From Podila epigama (taxonomy: Eukaryota > Mortierellomycota > Mortierellomycetes > Mortierellales > Mortierellaceae), in assembly GCA_015679605.1 (NCBI GenBank), contig JAAAVE010000825.1, positions 1 to 13,083 of the forward strand: DNA of 13,083 bases. The letters run 5' to 3'. Below are positions 1-12,967 of this stretch, in pieces; within the stretch, counting starts at the first letter, position 1; every line of letters starts with the position of its first letter. Below the pieces are notes generated by a model. That model saw only the letters and a program-made list of their open reading frames with translations. It was not told the origin of the DNA and ran no database searches. Both the position numbers and the translations under genes were made by a program.

Positions 1-276
1 TTTTTTTTTTCTTCATCACCAGCCTTTGGTTACTTCCGCAAACGTCTCATATAACCTACACTTGGTCTGTCCACCAGGCCTCTTTTTTTCTTGCCAGGAC
101 AACGCTTTTGGTGCAGTTTCTTTCTTATTGCCCATCCTGAAAGAACCTTCCTTTCCCTTGAGAATACGCTCCATCAACCAGTTCATCCTTTCATTGTCCA
201 GAACACATCATATTCTCTGGTCTCCTCGCCCACTCCCCGCCTATCTTTGCTTCAACCCTTCAACCTCTTTCCACAG
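1..276 (+). other. Leader or 5' intron of the GID7-like gene
   Basis: This stretch is pyrimidine-rich, opens with a run of ten T, and contains no ATG on the + strand. It ends in a good 3' splice site (TTTCCACAG, ending at 276) directly before the first coding bases of the GID7-like gene. The frame of that gene is closed upstream by a TGA at 138-140, so coding does not simply continue leftward. I read it as the end of a 5' intron whose donor lies outside the window. The alternative is an unusually long AUG-free leader. I saw no strong GTAAGT-like donor inside it. Confidence 0.45.
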
Positions 277-2576
277 TGGCCTCGAATCCGTCCCCCGCCG
301 GCTCGTCTTTGTCCCCGTCATCGTCTGCACAGGCTGCTGACTTGGCAACCTCCATTGCTCTGCCCACTGACACATCTCGCTCGTCTCGCTCGGTTCGATC
401 TCCTTACTCTTCAACCGGACAGCAAGCCCAGTCAGTGCGCCTTGTCGTTGACGTTTCCACACCTGCCGCCGAGGCTACCTCACACTCTAGGACCCCTACC
501 GGCCATACTTTGGGCCAAGACCACCTATTCGAGACAGAAGATAACCGCCTGCATCCTCCTCCGTCACCCCCGCCCAGGACACATACTTCATCTAAGCGAG
601 TCCGTCGTGTGTCCCCTCCTCGTTGTTCTTCTTCCTCGTCGCACTCCTCGCAAACAGCAATGAAGCTTGAACCAGATGTTCAACAGAAAGCACACAGTGG
701 GTCAGTTGAATCCCATTCCCAAGTAAAGAACAGTCATGACCCTGACTTGCACGTACAGGACTTGGCGACCACACCATCACCCCTGGGATTTAATCGTCTC
801 GAATTGGTTCGTCTCTTGGTGCAGTCATTACAGAGCCTCGGTTATCCGTAAGTTGGAGCTGTGTATTCAATCAACTGTCCAATGATACACTGCTCTGTTC
901 GATCATGTGCAGAGTACAATCACGGGGGGTAGGTTGACTGGTAATACCATTCTGCTCATTTCTAACCACCTTTTTATTATTCTTATTATTATGTGCTGGG
1001 TCACAAAATTGATGCCATTAGCGATGCTGCCAAGTGTCTAGAAGCTGAATCTGGTCATCGTTTAGAAAGCCCTGCTGTGTCTCGGTTTCGAGAGTGCCTT
1101 TTGGCAGGAAATTGGGCAGAGGTGGAGCGGTTGATTAGCGAGCTAGGTCTGGATCCTATACAGACGGTCCCAGTAAGTTGACTGACTTTATTGAGTCAGC
1201 GTGAATTTGATGTAATCCATTGACCAGTCTTCTTTCAACGGCTGACTCCATCGTTCAACATGACGGATGGTACTTTTGTTGCATGTTTGAATAGACGGTT
1301 AAATTTTTGATACGAGAGCAAAAGTTCTTGGAGCTACTTGAGGCACGACAAATCAAAAGTGCTCTCGTCGTGTTGCGTTCTGAGCTGACGCCACTGAACC
1401 TCAACATTGAGCGAGTCCATTCACTGACAAGGTACCCATTACAAGCATTGTCAAGTGGTTCTGACCTGTTATGTCCCTGCCTTAACACCGCATTTCTTTT
1501 TCTCTGGGTTGTACCTCCTCTCCTAGCTTTATGATGAGCTCGAGTGCAGTGGACCTTCGAAAACGCGCAAATTGGAGTGGTGCTGAGGGACAATCAAGAC
1601 AGCAACTCCTTACTTCTTTGCAAAGTATTGTCTACAAGCACTGCACTTGCATTTTTTTTCCCCCTCCTTTTTAATGTTTTATTTCATATATTTGACTGTT
1701 GTTTGATTTCACTCCCATACACTTGACCCACTTAGGCTTGATATCGCCATCGATCATGGTGCCCGAGAATCGTCTTGAAACGATGTTGCAACAAGCTATC
1801 ACATTACAAATCAACAACTGCTTGTATCACGACAATAGGAACATTGCAAAGAGTCTTTACAGTGACCATATTTGTGAAAAGTATGGGGTGTGCAAAGCTG
1901 TCTTGGTTCGATTATGCCATGTTGCTTCGACTTTTGGCACCTCGAATCAAATACTAATTAGCTCCAGCTTGTTTTTCACTTAGAACGGGTATACCCACAG
2001 TGGTCAGAAGGACTCTTGGGAAACATAAAAATGAGGTGTGGCATGTCTCATTCTCGCACGATGGCCGATTTCTTGCATCCGCATCTGCCGATAGTCGTAT
2101 CATCATTTGGAACGTTCAGGTAAAGACACGTACGGAACGACATTAGGCTCACGTACTGAAACATGCAAGAATCTTCCTTTCATTGACTGGTGTATGGACA
2201 TGTAGACATTTGAGCAGGCATATACTCTACAAGGACATGCGAGCAAGGTGACATGGTGCGCTTGGTCTCCTGATGACACCAAGATCTTGAGCACTGGTAT
2301 AGACCGGACGGTCAACCTTTGGGACGTTCAGGTAAAACGAAATTCATTTTTATACCTCACTTTTCTGTTCAAGACCATCTCGTTCGCGCACTCCTAACAC
2401 TAACTTCTAACGGTGCCTGGACACCTCATGCAGACGGAAACACTTGTGCGAACCTTCCAAAAACACATTATAGAAAATCTCAATTGCCTGACATGGTTAC
2501 CCAATGGCAGCTTGTTTGTGTCAGGATGCGAGAAAAAGATGCTGCTCATGGTAAGATTGAATCGGCACGAATTTGA

Positions 2577-2611
<35 letters not shown>

Positions 2612-3701
2612 GCATACAGACATACAGCCATGCAGACATACAGATATACACACATACACACATATTCTCAAGCACATATTCTCTCGCGTCTCTTCCTCAT
2701 TCCTCATATTACTTATCACTTGTTCTGTTACGTTTTATCGCAAAATCTGATGATAGAACGAGCAAGGTGATGTACAATACACATGGCCATTTCCAGTCAG
2801 GGACGTTGTTATTTCGTCTGACGGCAAGACTCTTGTCGCCATGTGCGGCACTCTGATGCGCGTAATAAGTCTTGAAGACATGTCTGAGCTTAGGTACATT
2901 TACTCGTTTACTCCTTGAGCATGAACCAAGTCGTGACAACGCTATGTCAATGACACTTATTGTTACTCTTTCTCTCCTTTTATTTTCTTTCTTTTTTGTC
3001 CAGTAAACTTGAAGAGACATATATCATTACCGCGATAAGTTTGTCAAAAGATGGGCGCTATCTTTTGGCCAATACCACCGCAAAGGTACCAAGGGTGGAG
3101 AAAATGAATCATGAATTTGTCCCCATAGTCATTATTGTCACTCTAATGCCCTTGCATTCGTATCTTATTCTCGAACTTTCTTTTCCTTTTTAGCCCACGC
3201 AACCTCCCCAACAACGAGAAATTCACCTGTGGAATTTGGCAGAGGGCAGGATTGAGCGGCGGTACGTTGGGTACAAACAAGGTCTATACATTATTCGGTC
3301 GTGCTTTGGAGGATGGGACGATCGTTTTGTGGTCAGTGGCAGTGAGGACTCGACGATTTATATTTGGCACCGTGATAATGGAAACCTGATACAGACATTA
3401 GTGGGGCACCTTCGACCCGTCACTTCGGTGGCATGGAATCCTGTTCACCCCACGATGTTTGCTTCGGCCAGCGACGACACCACGATACGGATGTAAGTCG
3501 TATAGTTCGATTTTGCCTATGGTTATTTTTATCTTTTGTTTTTCTCATGTATGGCCCAAGAAAACTTTCTGACGAAACGACCTTGTTTATCTGTTTTCAA
3601 TAATCCTTAGATGGGGGACAGAAGAAGATGTCGAGAACGACCAAGCAGGAGCTTTATCGAACGGGAATACATCCTATCCCCAGTCCCTTCAGTTGGAGTG
3701 A
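277..3701 (+). CDS. GID7: GID7/WDR26-type LisH-CTLH-WD40 protein
   Basis: Probable substrate-recruiting or scaffold subunit of the GID/CTLH E3 ubiquitin ligase, which in yeast degrades gluconeogenic enzymes. Exons: 277-847, 1022-1172, 1295-1431, 1527-1624, 1736-1880, 1984-2119, 2206-2331, 2434-2550, 2757-2893, 3004-3085, 3194-3492, 3611-3701. With one A supplied by an upstream exon the start codon forms across the acceptor at 276, giving 696 residues. The first in-frame ATG inside the window is 660, which would give 568. Residues 1-165 are Ser/Pro-rich with a basic KRVRR patch. A LisH motif (about 171-203, [10 protein letters not shown]) is followed by CTLH (about 206-285, [23 protein letters not shown]). 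Seven WD40-like blades span about 380-668, for example [20 protein letters not shown] and [13 protein letters not shown]. The tail after the last blade is short and ends at TGA 3699-3701. The donor at 1625 (GTATTG) is weak, and exon 9 could start at 2763 instead of 2757. The family call is firm; the start is inferred. Confidence 0.9.
2577..2664. repeat. CT/CA compound microsatellite in an intron
   Basis: Twelve CT units (2577-2600) run into five CA units (2601-2610), then degenerate CA/TA-rich sequence to about 2664. It lies wholly inside the 206-base intron 2551-2756 of the GID7-like gene, the longest intron in that gene. It creates low-complexity open frames on both strands that are not genes. 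Slippage here would change intron length but not the protein. Confidence 0.9.
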
Positions 3702-3721
3702 ATTTCTTCAACCCCTTTGTC

Positions 3722-3727
3722 AATAAA
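3722..3727 (+). terminator. Poly(A) signal of the GID7-like gene
   Basis: Canonical AATAAA 20 bases after the stop codon at 3699-3701. It lies only 123 bases before the next start codon, so cleavage of the upstream transcript would have to occur inside the promoter or leader of the synthetase gene. Confidence 0.5.
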
Positions 3728-3767
3728 ATTGAAGTTCTCTTTTTCTCCTGGAGGAAAAAGGCAGTCA

Positions 3768-3778
3768 CACGTGATTGG
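3768..3778 (+). promoter_or_regulatory. CACGTG box abutting an inverted CCAAT box
   Basis: CACGTG at 3768-3773 is followed immediately by ATTGG (CCAAT on the other strand) at 3774-3778. The pair sits 73 bases upstream of the synthetase ATG in the 149-base gap between the two genes. CACGTG is the core recognised by bHLH factors (Cbf1 type) and CCAAT by the HAP complex, which in yeast activates respiratory and mitochondrial genes. That fits a mitochondrial synthetase, but binding is inferred from motif matches only. Confidence 0.4.
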
Positions 3779-3850
3779 TGGCGAGGAGTTGTCTTTTCGG
3801 ACAAGCTGGAGAAGGATGTTGTTCCGCACACTTTGAAATCACTTCCTAAC

Positions 3851-7764
<3,914 letters not shown>

Positions 7765-7791
7765 GAAGTTTAGGAAAAGTATCATATAAAA

Positions 7792-7797
7792 AATAAA
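7792..7797 (+). terminator. Poly(A) signal of the synthetase gene
   Basis: AATAAA 27 bases after the TGA stop at 7762-7764, in an A-rich stretch. Position and sequence are typical of fungal 3' ends. Confidence 0.55.
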
Positions 7798-8156
7798 GTT
7801 TTCCTGATATCCTGCTCTGTTGAATGACCGAGTTGTAGCGAACGAGCGCTAGCCTCTTGGCCATCATGGCGAGTTGTGGTGTTCTTTTTCACAGAGATAT
7901 ACCTTTTTAAGCTATCAACATCTTTTATTATTTCAACATTCAGCCTTACGTTGGTATCATTCATGAAGTTCACTACGTTCATGAGTTAGATGTGTAGTGC
8001 AACAGGTTAAAATGAGTTGTGCAATGCATTGAACAGAAGATCAGTTTTCTAAGCCACACAGTTTTTTTTTTTTTTGGTATTGAAGTTTCGGGTAACATGC
8101 CTCTTAAACAAGCTTCCTGCATATTTTCCCCCCTTTTTCCTTAAACCAACAAAGTG
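7798..8156. other. Intergenic region before the 8157 gene
   Basis: About 360 bases separate the poly(A) signal of the synthetase from the next ATG. The stretch is AT-rich and holds a run of 14 T (8062-8075) and a C/T-rich tract (about 8125-8143) shortly before the start, as is common in fungal promoters and leaders. The motif TTCATGA appears at about 7962 and again at 7979, close together, but I recognise no factor site. I see no gene here. Confidence 0.5.
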
Positions 8157-9677
8157 ATGGCAGGATTGTTGATGTCGGTGTGGTCAAAGACTCCTTGGCG
8201 AGTACAACAAAGACTGCCAGCAGTCGTACCTGGCCACCATACTTGTTTGTGTACCAGTCGTCGACAGATACATGTACGAGGGAGCGATCATGGAACAGGC
8301 AGGAAGCAATATAAGCGTGCTGGGCCGCCTATAAAACGCGACTCTTTTGATGGCAGTACATCGGAAAACAGCCCTCCGCCTGGGATAACACGATCATTTA
8401 TATTTGATATTCCTCGTCGACCCCCACCCAAGCGCATTCTCCAGGATCGGGCCGAGCTGAAGCGTACCATGAACCAATTTGAGAGAGACTTGGCTTCTAA
8501 CCCATATGGTATACTAAAATTGCCAAAGTAAAAGAATTTGGTTGAGCATGTGAACACGAGGGTTGATTCTTACTGCTGACACTGCAAACCTCGTTCAACT
8601 ACTAGCTGCCATCCTAGCAACACCGGTCAGGCAGTGCATATATACAAGGAAGATTATGCCGAGTGGTATGCGTCATGGTTTTGAGTCAGTATTTATACCT
8701 TTCCTTTCACTCTTGACAGCTCTTGACCGTTTTCTTCTTCTTTTGATTCCTTCTCTTCTTTCCTCCCACTTGATCCCTTGATAGCATTCTTGACAAAGCT
8801 GATTCAGGCACCGTCGGGAGAGCAAAATGGGCATGCCTGGATTGTGCCAGAGGGGATCATTCCCACTTCAGCGCCTGCTGCAAAGCTAGAGGCAAGACGA
8901 GTAGGGCTCGGCAGGTGGATCTATTCAGATCCAGCCATCATTGGCGCCATGGTAAAAGAAGGTATCATAGACTTTGCGCAAATCAATTTTGAATACTAAT
9001 GCTTCTGTCCAGTATCAAAAACAAAATGGATGCAGTCCTCCTAACCAATATCCATACTCTGCCCTGCTTTTTGTTATACCTTAGGAAGGCACAGGATGAT
9101 CAATCCAACTGCTTTTGTTCGGCCAGATCTTGCACAGTTAATTTACACTCAAATGACATATAGAATTGCCACCGAGTTTCGAACGCTCGGTAAGCGCGCT
9201 GCGGGCTCAATGCAGTTGCTGGACATTGTTGACAAGGATCGACTCTACTGCAACACATTGCTCAAACGCAATCTTCAATGTGTTTTACGTCTGCCAACGA
9301 TATCACAATCTGCAAAGTCTACTGACCCTAAGCTTGTACACGTCGAAGACAATGAGATGCCCACTGTTCCATCAGCGTTAGTTGCAAGAAGAACTGCTGT
9401 GGAGACTATTCAATTGTACCCCATTGCCAATAGTCATAAACATCCTGATCCGATCACAGTGCCAAGATACGACATGGAGCAGATGTTCTCCAACTATCCG
9501 CACGGGCTTGCTGTCATCCGCCGAGTTTGTTGGGAAGCATCCAAGACTATGGAAAAAGATACAGGAGGCGAGTGTTGGATTGGGATATATAGGAGAGAAG
9601 GGGCACTAGCCTTGTCCATGGATCTTTGGAAGCTCGGCTCATTGCTTCCGCGCATGCCCACTTCAAAGCCACGGTAA
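8157..9677 (+). CDS. Conserved-looking protein of unknown function, probably mitochondrial
   Basis: I do not recognise the family. Exons: 8157-8508, 8606-8665, 8785-8961, 9085-9677; all three donors are GTAT, and the spliced frame gives 393 residues. The start is the first ATG after a C/T-rich leader. The first 60 or so residues are rich in Arg, His, Ser and Thr with almost no acidic residues, consistent with a mitochondrial presequence. Next come a proline-rich segment (PPPGITR, PRRPPPKR) and a probable structured core beginning NQFERDLASNPYAAILATPVRQC, then WIVPEGI, GLGRWIYSDPAII and NPTAFVRPDLAQLIYTQM. The C-terminal part holds a short helix-like block with VIRRVCWEAS near 345-355. No transmembrane helix or enzyme signature is evident. 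The precise exon joins and the dense conserved-looking core suggest a real protein rather than a chance frame. Its stop lies 103 bases from the stop of the opposing gene. Confidence 0.75.
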
Positions 9678-9780
9678 AAACAACATTATTAAAAGCAGCT
9701 CTTTTTTTTTTGCGTGTGTATGTTTGTGTGTGCGTGTGCGTGTCTGTGAATTGAAATTAACATTTTGCCAGAGAGTGCAA
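9678..9780. repeat. Convergent 3' gap with GT-rich microsatellite
   Basis: The 103 bases between two convergent stop codons hold a run of ten T (9702-9711) and an imperfect GT/GCGTGT repeat (9712-9748). Both genes must end transcription here or overlap at their 3' ends. I see no AATAAA for either strand, only AT-rich ATTATTAAAA at 9686-9695. Confidence 0.7.
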
Positions 9781-11059
9781 CTATGCATCCACGTTAAGAG
9801 GTGGGTCTACTTCCATTTGTGAATCTTCTCCTGCTCCAGTGCTAGATTTAGATGAGCCTCCGTCAACGTCCATGTTCTCATGCTCGCGCTCGCTCTTGCT
9901 CTCCTTCTCTTTGATGGTAACTTCCTCTTCCATTTCTTCCTCCATTTCAGCTTGGCCCTCATCCAGACTTTTGACAACTAGATCAACCTGAGCCTCACGC
10001 TGGAGCTCCTCTCCAGGAAGAGGTGCTGGTGACATACTTTCGAAATCCTGTGGGGTATTGACCTGGGTGTCGACAGGTGTCTCTAATGATGGTGTGAAGA
10101 CCAAGGGCCGACTCGAATCCGTATCATCGTCTTCATCTGCATCCGGTGCTTTGGGGCTGACCTCACGCGCCTTGATGGGCGAGGAACTGGTGGTCGTGAC
10201 CGTGGGTACCGTTGGTGTATCTGATGTACTATGGTGATGTGTCGTGGTAGATGTCTTGGTTTCCTTGTTTACTTCTGTATCGTCCTCGTCTTCCTCGTCT
10301 CCGATTTGTGCTGGTGTAGACGCACTTGTGTCATCAGCGTCCTGGAGAGTTGGGAGTGAAGGCAGTGGTGTTCCAACCTCCTATGCAAATATGGAAGGAA
10401 AAGGATTAGTACACGTTGTATATTAGTCCTATAGACAAAAGCTCATTGTCCAAAGAGACGGAGAGAGAGTAAAACCGCGCGCCAAGAAAAAGTTGGGATA
10501 CCTCTTCGACTGGTTGTGGTGCAGCAACTTGTTCGATCTCATCGTCGTCATCATCTTCGTCAAAGTCTACTTGGCGGTCAGCTAGAGGGGAGTTCAACAA
10601 ATCATTTGAATCAGCTTTAATCGGCTTTATATCTCGGACTGTCGCAACATGAGGTGGGTATGAGGTGCATATCTGCAGTACTGAAGAGTAGAAAGAGAAA
10701 TGGGTCATCATACATTTCACCCACTTGAAGACTTGGAGATGTTTTCCATTCTTTGAATCTGCCCACTTTTTGTCCCTATATGGTAATTAGGAATAAGCCA
10801 AGGAGGAATGAGATGTGACGACTGGTGAATGGAGTGATGTTGAGCAAGCGGTTTGATGGAGAATAAAAAAAAAGGCTTGGACAGCTTGTGGATCAAAATG
10901 GGTGGCCCTTTGCTGAGGGGAAGGGAGGAGAGTTAATGAATGAAAACCGCGCATTTACCAACACTGGACAGGCTGCAGTACTGCACGTTTGAGTCTGTCG
11001 TGTTCGCCCCCTGCCGCGTTCCTGACGCCTCTTCCTTCGCGTGGTCGTGTTGAAGTCAT
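9781..11059 (-). CDS. BCL7-like acidic protein, putative chromatin-remodelling subunit
   Basis: In transcript order the exons are 11059-10959, 10775-10714, 10638-10502 and 10380-9781, giving 299 residues; TAG is at 9783-9781. The N-terminus (GRGVRN, then LKRA, WDKKWADSKNGKHLQVFKWVK) closely follows the BCL7 N-terminal domain of animal SWI/SNF (BAF) subunits, which reads GRSVRAE, then W-E-K-K/R-W, then I-Y/F-KWV. The two W anchors in WxKKW match exactly and the distance to KWV differs by one residue. The rest is disordered and acidic: DEDDDDDEIEQ near 70, DEEDEDD, and EMEEEMEEEV further on, with Ser/Thr/Pro between. BCL7 proteins also have a conserved N-terminus and a low-complexity tail. The 75-base segment 10713-10639 has splice signals but no stop and length divisible by three, so it may instead be coding (324 residues). 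The TTTCAG just before the ATG suggests a 5'UTR intron. Family assignment rests on one short domain. Confidence 0.72.
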
Positions 11060-11163
11060 AGTTCCTGAAAGAGTGAGCAAGAGATGTTGGTTAATCTTGG
11101 CACATCACTTTTTTTTCAAGGTCTGATGCTGTTCTGAGTTTTAAGGGTTTGTACCCTTAAGAA

Positions 11164-11171
11164 TCACGTGA
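11164..11171 (+). promoter_or_regulatory. TCACGTGA palindromic box
   Basis: A perfect 8-base palindrome containing the CACGTG core bound by bHLH factors such as Cbf1 in yeast. It lies 175 bases upstream of HIS3 and 105 bases upstream of the BCL7-like start on the other strand. A CACGTG core also occurs in front of the synthetase gene at 3768. Confidence 0.4.
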
Positions 11172-11200
11172 GATAATCCCAGCGACTGCCACTTGAAAAG

Positions 11201-11207
11201 TGAGTCA
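11201..11207 (+). promoter_or_regulatory. Gcn4/CPC1-type site TGAGTCA upstream of HIS3
   Basis: An exact TGAGTCA, the Gcn4 (CPC1 in filamentous fungi) bZIP consensus that drives amino-acid biosynthesis genes under general amino acid control. Yeast HIS3 is the textbook Gcn4 target with the same heptamer upstream. Here it lies 138 bases before the HIS3 ATG and 141 bases from the divergent start, so it could act on both. Confidence 0.65.
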
Positions 11208-11345
11208 GCGGAGATATCCAAAGAGACAAAAATTCTCCGTTCGCCATCCATCATCATCGGCGCAGCTGCATAGGACCCTTTTCTCCCTCTTCTTCTTGTT
11301 CTTCTCCCAACCACACCAGCACACCTCACACTTCCACAGCCAACC

Positions 11346-12160
11346 ATGACAGCTATCCGTTCGGCAACCGTCGCTCGCAAGACAAATGAGACCGACATCA
11401 ACATCACTCTTGCCATGGATTGTGCTGGAGCACAGGCCATCCAGATTGATTCAGGAATCGGCTTTCTTGACCATGTATGAACCAGACCTCCTTTTTTTTG
11501 CATCCACTCCCAACTGAATGACAGTAAAGAATTGTTTGCTAAAAAAAAAAGAGATGAAATACGATCATCCTTCATTGATATAGATGTACCATGCTTTGGC
11601 AAAGCACTCGGGCTGGTCCCTCTCGTTGAACTGCAAGGGCGATCTTCACATTGACGACCATCACACAGCCGAGGACACCGCGATCGCCCTCGGTATGGCC
11701 TTCAAGCAGGCCCTCGGCGAACCACGAGGTATCAAACGCTTTGGATCAGCATACTGCCCCTTGGACGAGGCCCTGTCACGAGCCGTGGTCGATATCTCTG
11801 GTCGGCCCCATGCTGATATTAACTTGGGTCTGAAGCGTGAGATGCTCGGCACTCTCTCCTGTGAAATGATTCCTCATGTCCTCGAGTCGTTTGCTCAGGC
11901 TGCTGGTATTACTCTTCACGTGGATGTCATCAAAGGCTTTAACGATCACCACAGGTACGATCCCTCCTTTTGTTGGTGTTTGGTTAAATGAGTTGGGAAT
12001 GACATATCGTGGTTCCTGAGTTCTAATCTTGATATCTTGTGTTACTTGGGCCCTGTCTCTTAGAGCTGAGAGTGCCTTCAAGGCCCTTGCTGTTGCATTA
12101 AAAAACGCTGTGGAGAGGACGGGAACGAACGATGTGCCCAGCACAAAGGGAGTCCTATAG
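11346..12160 (+). CDS. HIS3: Imidazoleglycerol-phosphate dehydratase (histidine synthesis)
   Basis: Dehydrates D-erythro-imidazoleglycerol phosphate to imidazole-acetol phosphate in histidine synthesis, a manganese enzyme. Exons: 11346-11474, 11584-11954, 12064-12160; 198 residues, close to the usual 195-220 for single-domain enzymes. The start has A at -3 and gives the conserved opening ARKTNETDI. Signature and metal-binding motifs are present: [15 protein letters not shown] (intron 1 falls between DH and M), [14 protein letters not shown] (67-80), and [19 protein letters not shown] (intron 2 falls inside the Arg codon after HH). [24 protein letters not shown] is also conserved. The protein ends VPSTKGVL before TAG 12158-12160. 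No fused phosphatase domain is seen, unlike bifunctional bacterial HisB. The Gcn4-type site upstream fits its role. Confidence 0.97.
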
Positions 12161-12967
12161 GAACACAACCCCCGATAGGAACATCCATAATAATACAAAC
12201 CTCTAGAAGGCAATGTCGAAGATGACAAGATTTTTTTAGGCGACCAATGCCAATGTTGCTTTCTATGATAAAAATGCTCACATGTTGCATGCTCGGTCCA
12301 ACAAATAATGCATGGAACTATGTATATGTCTGTTCCTCCAGGGGATGGACATTACCACTCCTTCCTGTCACTCTATCACAACACTGTTTTAACGGTCGCA
12401 GTTGGATATCCCTCTTCATGTTGTGCACATGGCATTTCATAATCTTATGTTGAGATACAATGAATTGTCAACGCCTAATTGCACATCTATATCGTTGGCA
12501 GTGTTCTGTTTGTATGCTAAATTTGATGAAAAATCGCTACACTTGCTCAAGGCAACGACAACTCTTGGTCGAGCTCCAAAGATTGCCCTCAAACATACTT
12601 TCACTTGGAAGCCCAGTAGCTCATGAATTGATTCGATCGAGCTTGGCAACAAAGAGCGATCCTCTAGATGCATGGCCCTAGATACCATAGGAATGACGGG
12701 TCATTATATGCCCTAATAACAATATACTTCACTCATAAAATCAAAAATGTGAAAAAAAGAACGAAAGCGTACGGATACAATTTTTGACATTTTATTTGCA
12801 TTTGAAAGCATAGCGATCGGCCTGTAAAAATTGGAAAGGGATAGAGGTAGGATTACAAGAACATAAAATGTGAGTTGATTGGAATGAGATTATAAATACA
12901 AGTTGAAATGGATGTGAATATGAGTGAAAGTCAAGTGGTAGTGGAAGATATGAAAGAGAAGGGAGGG
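12161..12967. other. Gene-poor region downstream of HIS3
   Basis: AT-rich sequence with the HIS3 3' end at its start. Open frames of 60-85 codons occur on both strands between 12247 and 12688, overlap one another, and show no family motif, so I call no gene. Near the right end the minus strand shows a good acceptor (TTTTTACAG ending at 12822) followed by a frame that stops at 12794-12792. A minus-strand donor, AAAAG|GTAAGC, has its GT at 13005-13004. These could mark the 3' part of a minus-strand gene entering from the right, but the frames do not settle it. Confidence 0.4.

Larger units (their letters stand above)
11060..11345. promoter_or_regulatory. Bidirectional promoter between BCL7-like gene and HIS3
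   Basis: The 286 bases separating the two divergent start codons must hold both promoters. TCACGTGA (11164-11171) and TGAGTCA (11201-11207) lie near the middle. The HIS3 side has a C/T-rich leader (about 11279-11310) and no ATG between TGAGTCA and the HIS3 start. I see no clear TATA box. Confidence 0.65.

Noticed and set aside
26-663. Open frames of 104 and 190 codons on the + strand
   Set aside because: They have no ATG start, overlap the better GID7-like frame, and consist of pyrimidine-rich low-complexity sequence.
1881-1983. Donor GTGTGC at 1888 for GID7-like exon 5
   Set aside because: It leads to the wrong phase and an early stop; GTATGG at 1881 keeps frame and has a branch site (ACTAAT) in the intron.
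2400-2856. Open frames across the CT/CA microsatellite on both strands
   Set aside because: They arise from the repeat inside an intron (for example alternating Arg-Glu or Ser-Leu) and are not coding.
3611-3850. Continuous frame upstream of the synthetase ATG, which could extend its N-terminus
   Set aside because: It overlaps the last exon of the GID7-like gene and its poly(A) signal; the ATG at 3851 gives a well-formed presequence with good context.
7958-7985. Near-repeat of TTCATGA as a possible regulatory hairpin
   Set aside because: Pairing beyond the outer six bases fails, and the motif is short enough to occur by chance in AT-rich DNA.
10244-10426. Short + strand frame over the BCL7-like gene
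   Set aside because: It is the shadow of the acidic Ser/Thr-rich exon on the minus strand.
12402-12688. Overlapping 73-83 codon frames on both strands after HIS3
   Set aside because: No recognisable motif, no splice partner that extends them, and mutual overlap; considered and not supported as genes or as a transposon remnant.
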